A stretch of 28,981 nucleotides of DNA from contig CAJULX010000024.1 in assembly GCA_910587245.1 (NCBI GenBank), positions 1 through 28,981 of the forward strand, in the 5' to 3' direction. This document shows positions 23,541 to 28,981 of the stretch, one piece after another. A program made the position numbers and the translations under genes. Numbering within the stretch: the stretch's first letter is position 1; every line of letters starts with the position of its first letter. The notes under the pieces are model-generated. The model was given only the letters and a program-made list of their open reading frames with translations, was not told where the DNA came from and did no database searches. The DNA is from Candidatus Gastranaerophilales bacterium (GTDB taxonomy: Bacteria; Cyanobacteriota; Vampirovibrionia; Gastranaerophilales; Gastranaerophilaceae).

Positions 23541-24221
23541 ATGAGAGTGAATTTGCAAACAAGCCCGTACAGCGCATACCGGGCGTATAATAACAGCACC
23601 CGAAACATCGTATCATTTCAAAACAAACGTAAAGACGACTGCGGTAAAGAAGGCGAAAAACCCGATAATATATTATTTTTACAGAATCCCAAAACCGATG
23701 AATTCCTGCACACAAATCTTGAAGATAAGCTGGATGAAGCCTATGAAGAAGGATACAGAGACGGCAAAAAATTTAAAGGTTTGTTAATGGGTTCAGGAAT
23801 GATACTTATCTTAATTATGCAAGCATTAGGTATTTATAACGATTATGAGATGCAAAATTCTCTTATGGAATATCAGAATTTACAAACAGAAGGTCTTGAA
23901 AGACAAATTGAAATTTTATCGCAGGATATGGAGCTTAACCATAAAATAATTATAGAAGCTCTTGCTCGAATAATGGTGCAGCTGGATGAATTAAGCCAGC
24001 AAAAAAATAACTTAATCGAACAAATTAATGCGCTTCCTGAAGACAGCGAAGAGGCTCAAGCCTTAAAAGAAGAATTGAGCAATATTCAAGAACGGTTTGA
24101 TATCCTTAATCAGCAATATCAAGATTATATGTCAGAACTTTATAACAACAAGGAAGAGGAAGGCGAAAACAAAAAAGATAATCCCGCCATACCGCATAAC
24201 GGCCCTGTAATACCTGTATAA
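23541..24221 (+). CDS. Membrane-anchored coiled-coil protein, 226 aa, unknown function
   Basis: I do not recognise a family. Residues 1-35 are polar (MRVNLQTSPYSAYRAYNNST) and include IVSFQNKRKDD. A Glu/Tyr/Gly-rich segment (EAYEEGYRDGKKFKG) precedes one membrane helix at about 79-97 (LLMGSGMILILIMQALGIY). Residues 105-205 are a long coiled coil (LERQIEILSQDMELNHKIII, LDELSQQKNNLIEQINAL, ALKEELSNIQERFDILNQQY). The tail is charged and Pro-rich (PAIPHNGPVIPV). A single-pass anchor with an extended coiled coil suggests an envelope or assembly role. It is convergent with the next gene across 29 bases with no terminator. Confidence 0.75.
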   Translation: MRVNLQTSPYSAYRAYNNSTRNIVSFQNKRKDDCGKEGEKPDNILFLQNPKTDEFLHTNLEDKLDEAYEEGYRDGKKFKGLLMGSGMILILIMQALGIYNDYEMQNSLMEYQNLQTEGLERQIEILSQDMELNHKIIIEALARIMVQLDELSQQKNNLIEQINALPEDSEEAQALKEELSNIQERFDILNQQYQDYMSELYNNKEEEGENKKDNPAIPHNGPVIPV

Positions 24222-24250
24222 TTTAAGCTTTCAGTCCCCGTTTCAATAAT

Positions 24251-25270
24251 TTATCTTACAAGATATTTTACATCCTGTATTTTAACCATAAAATAAGGAT
24301 TTTTCCGCCCTTCTTCCTTTATAAATAATACAAACGGTCTGTTAAAATAAAAATATCTGGGTTCAATTTCAACCCTTAGTGCACAGGTTTCAAGCATCAT
24401 TAATGCTTCGTTTTTTAATTTTGCACCTTTGTTATCAAGCAAAAATTCAACACTTTCTATCGCTTTTGAAATTTTATAATCCGTTCCTTTGATTTCTCTG
24501 TTTGAAAGATCGTCATAACTGATAATTTCCTTAATCTCTATAAAAGGCGCAAGGAATTTATCATCCTCTTTAAAAGTTTCAGGGTTCATTTTTTTGCTTA
24601 AATCGTTCCATAAAGCGCTCACTGATTTTTTTGCCGTATTTTCATTCATAGTATACAGTATCACTTCATCTCCGGTTTTGGTTTTAAGCAATACGGCATA
24701 ATTATTTTCATCCTTATAAAAAACAGGCTGAACCTGTGCCCTGTATTCTTTTGATTTATCTTTGGTGCCAAAATATTTAAATTGTTCATCCGAATTATCA
24801 AAAGCCATCAAATCCAATATTTCAAACTGCTTTATAAATTCAATATTTTTTTTCACCATAGAATAAAGAATAATTTCATCCTCATTCCCCGGCTCCCACT
24901 CAACCATATCAAGTATTGAACTTTTTTCATTAAATTTTTCTTTAATATCCGCTTCAATTTTTTTCTTAAATTCGGGGGTTCTTTTTGCAACCGTATTATA
25001 GTAAAATTCTTCGCCGAGACGATTTTTAGGAGATTCAAGCGAATCTAAAGTATCAATCATTAAAGAATGATACCCGGCAAACTCCACCTTTCCTTTAACG
25101 ATTTTCTCCTTCAAATCCTCATAAACAAGAGGAAAAGCAGGTGTATACATATTCATTCCGTAATCTGAATCTTTCATATGCACATTTTGCAGTGCAAATA
25201 CTTTATGTATTGCAAAAGCGCCGATAAAAAATGTAAATATCGTCAAAATTATAAATATTTTTTTCATCAT
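24251..25270 (-). CDS. Secreted serpin-like protein, 339 aa
   Basis: A signal peptide (MMKKIFIILTIFTFFIGAFA) with an HKVFALQ cleavage region starts the protein. The C-terminal 110 residues read like the end of a serpin: SVEFLLDNKGAKLKNEALMM is in place of the reactive-loop hinge ('E-GteAaA-T'), and EPRYFYFNRPFVLFIKEE is a good match to the serpin 'F--dRPFlf-I' signature. Before it, APFIEIKEIISYDDLS suits the serpin breach and shutter strands. The hinge lacks the small-residue run needed for rapid loop insertion, so it may not be an inhibitor. AGGAGC precedes the ATG. Confidence is moderate: the match is from memory. Confidence 0.55.
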   Translation of the reverse strand: MMKKIFIILTIFTFFIGAFAIHKVFALQNVHMKDSDYGMNMYTPAFPLVYEDLKEKIVKGKVEFAGYHSLMIDTLDSLESPKNRLGEEFYYNTVAKRTPEFKKKIEADIKEKFNEKSSILDMVEWEPGNEDEIILYSMVKKNIEFIKQFEILDLMAFDNSDEQFKYFGTKDKSKEYRAQVQPVFYKDENNYAVLLKTKTGDEVILYTMNENTAKKSVSALWNDLSKKMNPETFKEDDKFLAPFIEIKEIISYDDLSNREIKGTDYKISKAIESVEFLLDNKGAKLKNEALMMLETCALRVEIEPRYFYFNRPFVLFIKEEGRKNPYFMVKIQDVKYLVR

Positions 25271-25289
25271 TTTGCTCCTTTTGTAAACT

Positions 25290-25303
25290 CTGCAAATTTG
25301 CAG
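25290..25303. promoter_or_regulatory. 14-bp perfect palindrome in divergent promoter region
   Basis: CTGCAAATTTGCAG is a perfect inverted repeat with no spacer. It lies in the 89-base gap between the serpin-like gene (minus) and the 94-aa gene (plus). Its right end is the -35 box TTGCAG (25298-25303) of the plus gene, so it looks like an operator for a dimeric regulator. Confidence 0.45.
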
Positions 25304-25326
25304 GTATTCTTTAATTATGTTATTAT
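25298..25326 (+). promoter_or_regulatory. Promoter of the 94-aa secreted protein gene
   Basis: TTGCAG (25298-25303) and TATTAT (25321-25326) are 17 bases apart. The start near 25333 leaves a leader of about 27 bases containing GGGGAG before the ATG at 25360. Confidence 0.5.
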
Positions 25327-25359
25327 AACATCATTCATTTTAATAAGGGGAGTATTTTT

Positions 25360-25644
25360 ATGAAAAAGACTTTATTAACACTCACAATTTTTGGAATACT
25401 TTTAATGAGTATGCCCTCTTTTGCGGGAACACACGGTAAAGATGGCGAAGTAACGGGAAAATCCGTAGGTGCTGCAGCTTTATCTCTTTTGATTTGGCCC
25501 GGTATCGGACAAGCCGTAAATAAAAACGAAAGCAAGAAAAACATAACTCACGCAGTTTTAGGTTTAACCGGCATTTTCAGAATTTGGTCTTGCTATGATG
25601 CCCTTGTAGACAGAAAAGGCGGAGTTTGGGAAAACAGAATTTAA
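25360..25644 (+). CDS. Small exported protein of unknown function, 94 aa
   Basis: A signal peptide (MKKTLLTLTIFGILLMSMPSFA) leads into GTHGKDGE and a hydrophobic segment at about 37-55 (VGAAALSLLIWPGIGQAVN) that recalls the 'PGlGq' helix start of small TM2-type proteins. A second weak hydrophobic part (HAVLGLTGIFRIWSCYDAL) follows and it ends in VDRKGGVWENRI. One cysteine is present. It is either a periplasmic or a two-pass membrane protein. GGGGAG is the ribosome site. No named family is recognised. Confidence 0.75.
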   Translation: MKKTLLTLTIFGILLMSMPSFAGTHGKDGEVTGKSVGAAALSLLIWPGIGQAVNKNESKKNITHAVLGLTGIFRIWSCYDALVDRKGGVWENRI

Positions 25645-25707
25645 CATTAGCAAAATTTTATATTCAGCAATTTTATAAAAATATCTTTATAAAGGAAAAT
25701 ATTTTTA

Positions 25708-26127
25708 ATGAAAATTCTGAATAATGTTTTTATTATCAATAAATCCACGGATACAAGCTTCAAAGGTTATTACGATGAAGATGAACCCGTGGATTTATTT
25801 GAATGCCTGTCACGGGATATATATACAAAAGATGCTTTTATAAAAGCCAAAAGAGAGCTTGAAGAATTTGAAGAAGCAGACGAGCAGCAGCCTGATATTG
25901 AGCCTGAAGAAGCCGACATTATATCAGAGGAAATAATATCTGATGAAACCGCCTCAGAAGTTGGTGAATTTGAATACGAAGAAATAAGCGATGATTATAT
26001 CCAAAGAATGCAGGCGATGGAAAGTCTTGCAAGAAGCACCGATACAATTGCAGTGCAAAAAAGATTATCCGCGGATGACTTTACCGTAAAGGCCCCGAAA
26101 ACCCCAAAATTCAACAGGCTTGCATAA
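25708..26127 (+). CDS. Acidic hypothetical protein, 139 aa
   Basis: The frame has a good ribosome site (AAAGGAAA) and a strongly acidic middle (EEFEEADEQQPDIEPEEADI, then EEIISDETASEVGEFEYEE). The N-terminus is polar with STDTSFKGYYDEDEP and has no signal peptide. The C-terminus is basic (KRLSADDFTVKAPKTPKFN). Residues 40-60 may be helical (DAFIKAKRELEEFEE). It is likely disordered in large part. It follows the 94-aa gene by 63 bases and ends four bases from the convergent GDPD gene, with no terminator between. Confidence 0.65.
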   Translation: MKILNNVFIINKSTDTSFKGYYDEDEPVDLFECLSRDIYTKDAFIKAKRELEEFEEADEQQPDIEPEEADIISEEIISDETASEVGEFEYEEISDDYIQRMQAMESLARSTDTIAVQKRLSADDFTVKAPKTPKFNRLA

Positions 26128-26131
26128 ATTT

Positions 26132-27070
26132 TTAAGGGTTATAATAATCTGCAATATCATCTTCCGTGATTTTATCTGTTGTGATTCCCTTACAATCATA
26201 AGAAGCAAGGGTTTCTATTTCATCACAATCATCTACGGTCCATACTTCAAAATTAAAACCCGCATCCTGCAGCATTTTACTTGATTTTTCAGATATTTTT
26301 GCCGATTTTATATCAAGAAATACTTCGTTTTCACCTGTTTGCAAATCCTGCAGGGTTTTAACCGTATTTTGACTTACGTCTTTTTTGGTAAGATACCCGA
26401 GCCTGGAATTTGGCATAACTTCAGCCATTGTTTTTAAATAAGAAGAATTAAAGCTTATCCAGGTTACTTTATCTTCAAGTCCTGCTTCTTTTACTGCATC
26501 TGCAAGCGTTTGAGCTTTTTCTGCACTAAAATCCGTTGTCTCTTTTAACTCTACATACAAATTTAAATTATTATCATCGGCACAATCCAAAACCTCATTA
26601 AAAGTAGGAATCTTTGTGCCTTTAAAGTCATCTGAAAACCATGAACCAAAATCATATTCCAACAATTGTTCATAGGTTAAACTTGAACATTTTTTAGGCC
26701 AGAATGGCTTCTGCCCGTTTTCTTTTCTTGCGGTTCTGTTTATTGTAGCGTCATGCAAAATAACGGGAATCCCGTCTTTGGTCCATTCAACATCACATTC
26801 TATTGTATTGTAGCCTTTTTCGGCAGCTGCAATAAAAGCAGGGATGGTGTTTTCGGGCGCATTTTCGGTATATCCTCTGTGCGCAATTATTTTTATTCTA
26901 TCATCATCAATTTCATTAACATTTGAAACACTATCAGTATTTTCAGCACTTTTTGTTGAAAAAATCACTTCATCAAAAACCTGATTAAAAGGCACACTGA
27001 AAGACGGGGCAGTTTTTTGAATATTTCCCGCATTGTAATAAAAATTACCGTTTATGCCGTTTATGCTCAA
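26132..27070 (-). CDS. Glycerophosphodiester phosphodiesterase (GDPD) with polar N-terminal extension
   Basis: The 312-aa protein has a GDPD TIM barrel from about residue 58: H64 and R65 (IIAHRGYTENAPENT), E73, E91 and D93 (NTIECDVEW), H106 (VILHDATINRT), then LYVELKET and FEVWTVDD. The family hydrolyses glycerophosphodiesters from phospholipid breakdown to sn-glycerol 3-phosphate and alcohol, using a divalent metal. The start is TTG at 27070 with AGAGGAA upstream. The first 57 residues are polar, low in charge and contain APSFSVPFNQVFDE; they are not a signal peptide. The role of this extension is unknown. Confidence 0.92.
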   Translation of the reverse strand: MSINGINGNFYYNAGNIQKTAPSFSVPFNQVFDEVIFSTKSAENTDSVSNVNEIDDDRIKIIAHRGYTENAPENTIPAFIAAAEKGYNTIECDVEWTKDGIPVILHDATINRTARKENGQKPFWPKKCSSLTYEQLLEYDFGSWFSDDFKGTKIPTFNEVLDCADDNNLNLYVELKETTDFSAEKAQTLADAVKEAGLEDKVTWISFNSSYLKTMAEVMPNSRLGYLTKKDVSQNTVKTLQDLQTGENEVFLDIKSAKISEKSSKMLQDAGFNFEVWTVDDCDEIETLASYDCKGITTDKITEDDIADYYNP

Positions 27071-27161
27071 TAAAAATTCCTCTTTATATTAATATAAACA
27101 CCCGCCCCCGAAAAAAATTGCTTATTTTGCATACATTTTACTATAATCCGGATTTTTAACA

Positions 27162-27193
27162 AATAAGACAGTTAAATTAATAACTGTCTTATT
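27162..27193 (-). terminator. Hairpin terminator after crcB
   Basis: A perfect 13-bp stem (AATAAGACAGTTA and its complement, loop AATTAA) lies 79 bases beyond the crcB stop on the minus strand and is followed there by TTTGTTAAAAA. On the plus strand it is followed by CCCTTTTTG. Confidence 0.65.
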
Positions 27194-27271
27194 ACCCTTT
27201 TTGACCTTAAAAGTGTTTTTATTACATTCTTTATATATAAAATTCCCGAAAAATATTTTTTATAACAATGT

Positions 27272-27643
27272 TTATTTTGTAATAAAATACCCGAAAAACA
27301 CAAACAAAAGCCCGATAACACAGCTTAAAAGCATATATAAAAGAGCTTCCGCAGTTTTCCCCGTCCTTAAAAATTCAAATATTTCAAGGTTAAATGTGGA
27401 AAATGTTGTAAGACCGCCCAAAAACCCGACGGTTATAAAGATTTTTAAAGTTTCGGGCATATTGTTAAATTTGTTTAAGGTTAGTCCAAAAACAAGCCCC
27501 AAAAGAAAACACCCGATAATATTTACAAAAAATGTGCCAAAAACGGGGTTTAAAAAATATCTTTTAGACGCCGCAGAAACTGCAAAACGCACCGCAGCCC
27601 CTATCCCCCCGCCTATAAAAACTGAAATAATCTTATAAAACAT
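27272..27643 (-). CDS. crcB: Fluoride ion channel FluC/CrcB
   Basis: The 123-aa protein has four membrane helices and the CrcB signatures GGGIGAAVRF, NPVFGTFFVNIIGCFLLG and VGFLGGLTTFSTF. FluC forms antiparallel dimers that export fluoride and has a central sodium. The upstream region does not resemble the fluoride riboswitch. Instead TGGTATAAT lies six bases before the ATG with no ribosome site, so the mRNA is probably leaderless. It is a single gene. Confidence 0.95.
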   Translation of the reverse strand: MFYKIISVFIGGGIGAAVRFAVSAASKRYFLNPVFGTFFVNIIGCFLLGLVFGLTLNKFNNMPETLKIFITVGFLGGLTTFSTFNLEIFEFLRTGKTAEALLYMLLSCVIGLLFVFFGYFITK

Positions 27644-27649
27644 AAAAAA

Positions 27650-27658
27650 ATTATACCA
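27650..27658 (-). promoter_or_regulatory. Extended -10 of crcB, leaderless arrangement
   Basis: On the minus strand TGGTATAAT (TG-N-TATAAT) is followed by six T bases and the ATG. There is no clear -35 box, as is common with extended -10 promoters. Confidence 0.55.
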
Positions 27659-27722
27659 TGGTTCTTTTGGTCGAATTTCATAAGATAATTAAAAATATTA
27701 AGGCAAATTCCAAATTTCAAAA

Positions 27723-28250
27723 TTAATGAAAAAGTATTTTAGAAAAATAATAAAAAATTTTAACAAAGACAAATGTAGTAACAAAAAGCAATAAAGCTTC
27801 CCATTTTAAGTAAAAAATTTTCTTTGGGATAAACAACAGGGTTAAAAACGTAGAGTGAATAAACACAGCATAGCACAGCCTAAGAAAGATTTTAATTGGA
27901 AATAAAAAATATAAAATTAATCCAAATTGGTGTAAAATAAAATAGTTTAACAAAATTGTATAAATAGAAGTAAATACTAAAAGAAACAAAATTCTATTCT
28001 TCTTTGATAATATTTTTTTAAATAAAACCCGAATAAATAAAAAATACGGCGAGTAGCAAATTAAGGCAAGTAACAATATAATCAAAGGAATAAATATTAC
28101 AAATAAGGCACAGTTGTCAAAATTTGAAAAAAGATTTCCTTTATATATAAACCACAAAAGAGTACACATAGTAACGAAAAACCAAACAACAAAAATTTGA
28201 GCAAATTCAATTATTATATTTTTCTGTTTAATCTCAAACAATAAAGACAT
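27723..28250 (-). CDS. Membrane protein of unknown function, 175 aa (tandem paralog 1)
   Basis: The protein has four or five predicted membrane helices (about 14-38, 45-70, 86-108, 112-132, 147-170) and few polar residues. No family is recognised. The C-terminal part THLTLLFIPKKIFYLKW-like stretch (residues about 136-152: FLTLLFIPKKIFYLKW) matches FLALLIIPKRIFPLKW of the neighbouring gene, so the two are paralogs. It has a near-perfect promoter (TTGACT, 17 bases, TATAAT) with only six bases before the ATG and no ribosome site. Base composition is more AT-rich than the rest of the window. Confidence 0.7.
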   Translation of the reverse strand: MSLLFEIKQKNIIIEFAQIFVVWFFVTMCTLLWFIYKGNLFSNFDNCALFVIFIPLIILLLALICYSPYFLFIRVLFKKILSKKNRILFLLVFTSIYTILLNYFILHQFGLILYFLFPIKIFLRLCYAVFIHSTFLTLLFIPKKIFYLKWEALLLFVTTFVFVKIFYYFSKILFH

Positions 28251-28256
28251 AAAAGG

Positions 28257-28285
28257 ATTATATAGATTAAAAATAAATTAGTCAA
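28257..28285 (-). promoter_or_regulatory. Strong promoter with TATAAT six bases before ATG
   Basis: On the minus strand TTGACT (28280-28285), 17 bases and TATAAT (28257-28262) form an excellent sigma-70 promoter. CCTTTT and the ATG of the 175-aa gene follow directly, which fits a leaderless transcript. Confidence 0.65.
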
Positions 28286-28315
28286 ATTACAAAATTATTT
28301 TATATATGCCAATAT

Positions 28316-28822
28316 TTAAAAATTAACAATTAGACAAATACACGACACAAAAAATACAGTTAGTAATACCGTTAAAAATACAGACCACTTTAGAGGAAAT
28401 ATTCTTTTTGGAATAATTAATAAAGCCAAAAATATGCTTGGGAGCACCATAAGCACATAGACAGGAAGAAAAAACAAAGGAAAACCAAAATTATTATCAG
28501 CAAGCTTACCACTTAAAGCGACATGAACTACAAGCACATGATTAAAAACCATATTTAACGCCGCCAAAGACGAAACAAGTAAAATTCTGAGTTTTATATT
28601 CTTTATTTTCAAAAAAGCAAAACAAGAAATCGCAATACTTGGAAAACAATATATTATCAAAATTAAAATAATACATATTGGAAAAAAGAGCGTCCCGAAA
28701 AAATGAAATTCTCTAACAAAAAGAATATTTTCAATAATCCATAACAACCACCAAATTCCAAAAAATAGCAAAAATTGTTTTACCAAAGTTTTCATATCAT
28801 CATTTAATTTTAAAAAACACAT
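28316..28822 (-). CDS. Membrane protein of unknown function, 168 aa (tandem paralog 2)
   Basis: Four membrane helices (about 14-34, 42-64, 76-98, 116-136, plus 143-166) make up most of the chain. No family is recognised. FLALLIIPKRIFPLKW near the end is shared with the next gene (FLTLLFIPKKIFYLKW). A start at ATG 28822 lies six bases after TATAAT (28829-28834); an internal ATG at 28795 (MKTLVKQFLLFF) has no ribosome site either. I prefer 28822 because the paralog has the same arrangement. It lies between its paralog and an rRNA operon end. Confidence 0.65.
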   Translation of the reverse strand: MCFLKLNDDMKTLVKQFLLFFGIWWLLWIIENILFVREFHFFGTLFFPICIILILIIYCFPSIAISCFAFLKIKNIKLRILLVSSLAALNMVFNHVLVVHVALSGKLADNNFGFPLFFLPVYVLMVLPSIFLALLIIPKRIFPLKWSVFLTVLLTVFFVSCICLIVNF

Positions 28823-28828
28823 AAAACG

Positions 28829-28834
28829 ATTATA
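28829..28834 (-). promoter_or_regulatory. -10 box of the 168-aa membrane protein gene
   Basis: A perfect TATAAT on the minus strand is followed by CGTTTT and ATG. The -35 position falls on CTGCAG inside the palindrome AACCTGCAGGTT (28849-28860), a possible operator. Confidence 0.5.
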
Positions 28835-28889
28835 TCACGTTTAAAAAAAACCTGCAGGTTAGGCTTACCAGCCCAACATTATGAACAAC

Positions 28890-28924
28890 AAAAATGCTCT
28901 TCGCATTACACAAAGAGCATTTTT
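28890..28924 (-). terminator. Terminator of the rRNA operon
   Basis: A perfect 12-bp stem (AAAAATGCTCTT, loop 11) lies 12 bases downstream of the 5S rRNA 3' end on the minus strand, with T runs on both sides, so it can act in both directions. Confidence 0.8.
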
Positions 28925-28936
28925 TCTAAATATAGA

Positions 28937-28981
28937 ATCCGGCAGCTACTTATCTTCCCAGGAGGCTACCCTCCAAGTATT
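28937..28981 (-). rRNA. rrf: 5S rRNA, 3' end (cut by window edge)
   Basis: Read on the minus strand the last 45 bases contain TACTTGGAGGGTAGCCTCC, TGGGAAGATAAGTAGC and TGCCGG. This is the classical 3' domain of bacterial 5S rRNA: the helix IV/V hairpin (GGAGG pairing with CCTCC) and the 3' strand of the terminal helix. The rest of the gene and, presumably, 23S and 16S rRNA lie beyond the right edge. Confidence 0.85.

Noticed and set aside
27201..27638. Plus-strand frame of 145 codons opposite crcB
   Set aside because: It mirrors the crcB coding frame, is Lys/Pro-rich without family features and has no ribosome site.
27644..27720. Fluoride riboswitch ahead of crcB
   Set aside because: The 77 bases upstream do not show the conserved riboswitch stems, and the -10 box six bases before ATG leaves no room for a leader.
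28849..28888. tRNA or structured RNA between the 168-aa gene and the rRNA terminator
   Set aside because: GGCTTACCAGCC and AACCTGCAGGTT form only small hairpins; no cloverleaf can be drawn.

Overview
The window is AT-rich and gene-dense, with no mobile element, CRISPR array or tRNA that I can see. It most likely comes from a non-photosynthetic member of the Cyanobacteriota (Melainabacteria/Vampirovibrionia, for example a gut Gastranaerophilales genome). The main reason is the response regulator at 5087-5833, which matches my recollection of cyanobacterial RpaB almost end to end. A TolC-type outer-membrane protein, signal peptides, a murein-peptide amidase and IspG fit a diderm anaerobe or fermenter. 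The lineage is inferred from one gene plus general style, so treat it as probable.

Layout. 1-1577 (-): an efflux operon (TolC-like protein, then a truncated HlyD-like fusion protein). 1674-4349 (+): a YqhD-type alcohol dehydrogenase, a BOF-family periplasmic protein and a LysM/EF-hand protein. 4409-9474 (-): mpaA-like amidase and rpaB, a lineage-specific coiled-coil protein, gatD and proS. 9661-19703 (+): an unbroken 11-gene complex I operon in the order nuoA-B-C-D-H-I-J-K-L-M-N, with no nuoE, F or G, closed by a bidirectional terminator. 19760-21385 (-): a secreted protein and ispG. 21430-24221 (+): a phosphoesterase, a TPR protein and a membrane coiled-coil protein. 24251-27643: small lineage-specific proteins, a serpin-like secreted protein, a GDPD phosphodiesterase and the fluoride channel crcB. 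27723-28822 (-): two tandem paralogous membrane proteins. 28937-28981 (-): the 3' end of a 5S rRNA gene, so an rRNA operon ends here.

Most interesting point: the complex I operon is intact as a set of genes, and NuoB and NuoI keep every cluster cysteine. However, residues that link quinone chemistry to ion pumping are replaced at many places. NuoH has lost almost all of its conserved acidic residues, several to lysine. NuoK has lost both essential glutamates. NuoA, NuoM, NuoN and NuoD each carry related changes, while NuoL looks normal. This points to a complex I-like machine with altered coupling or a different electron acceptor.

A second theme is regulation. Five 18-bp sequences resembling HLR1, the RpaB-binding element of cyanobacteria, sit in intergenic regions. 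One overlaps the likely nuo promoter and three lie at similar distances upstream of envelope-type genes. A third theme is that several genes have TATAAT (or a near match) exactly six bases before the ATG with no Shine-Dalgarno sequence, which suggests leaderless mRNAs.
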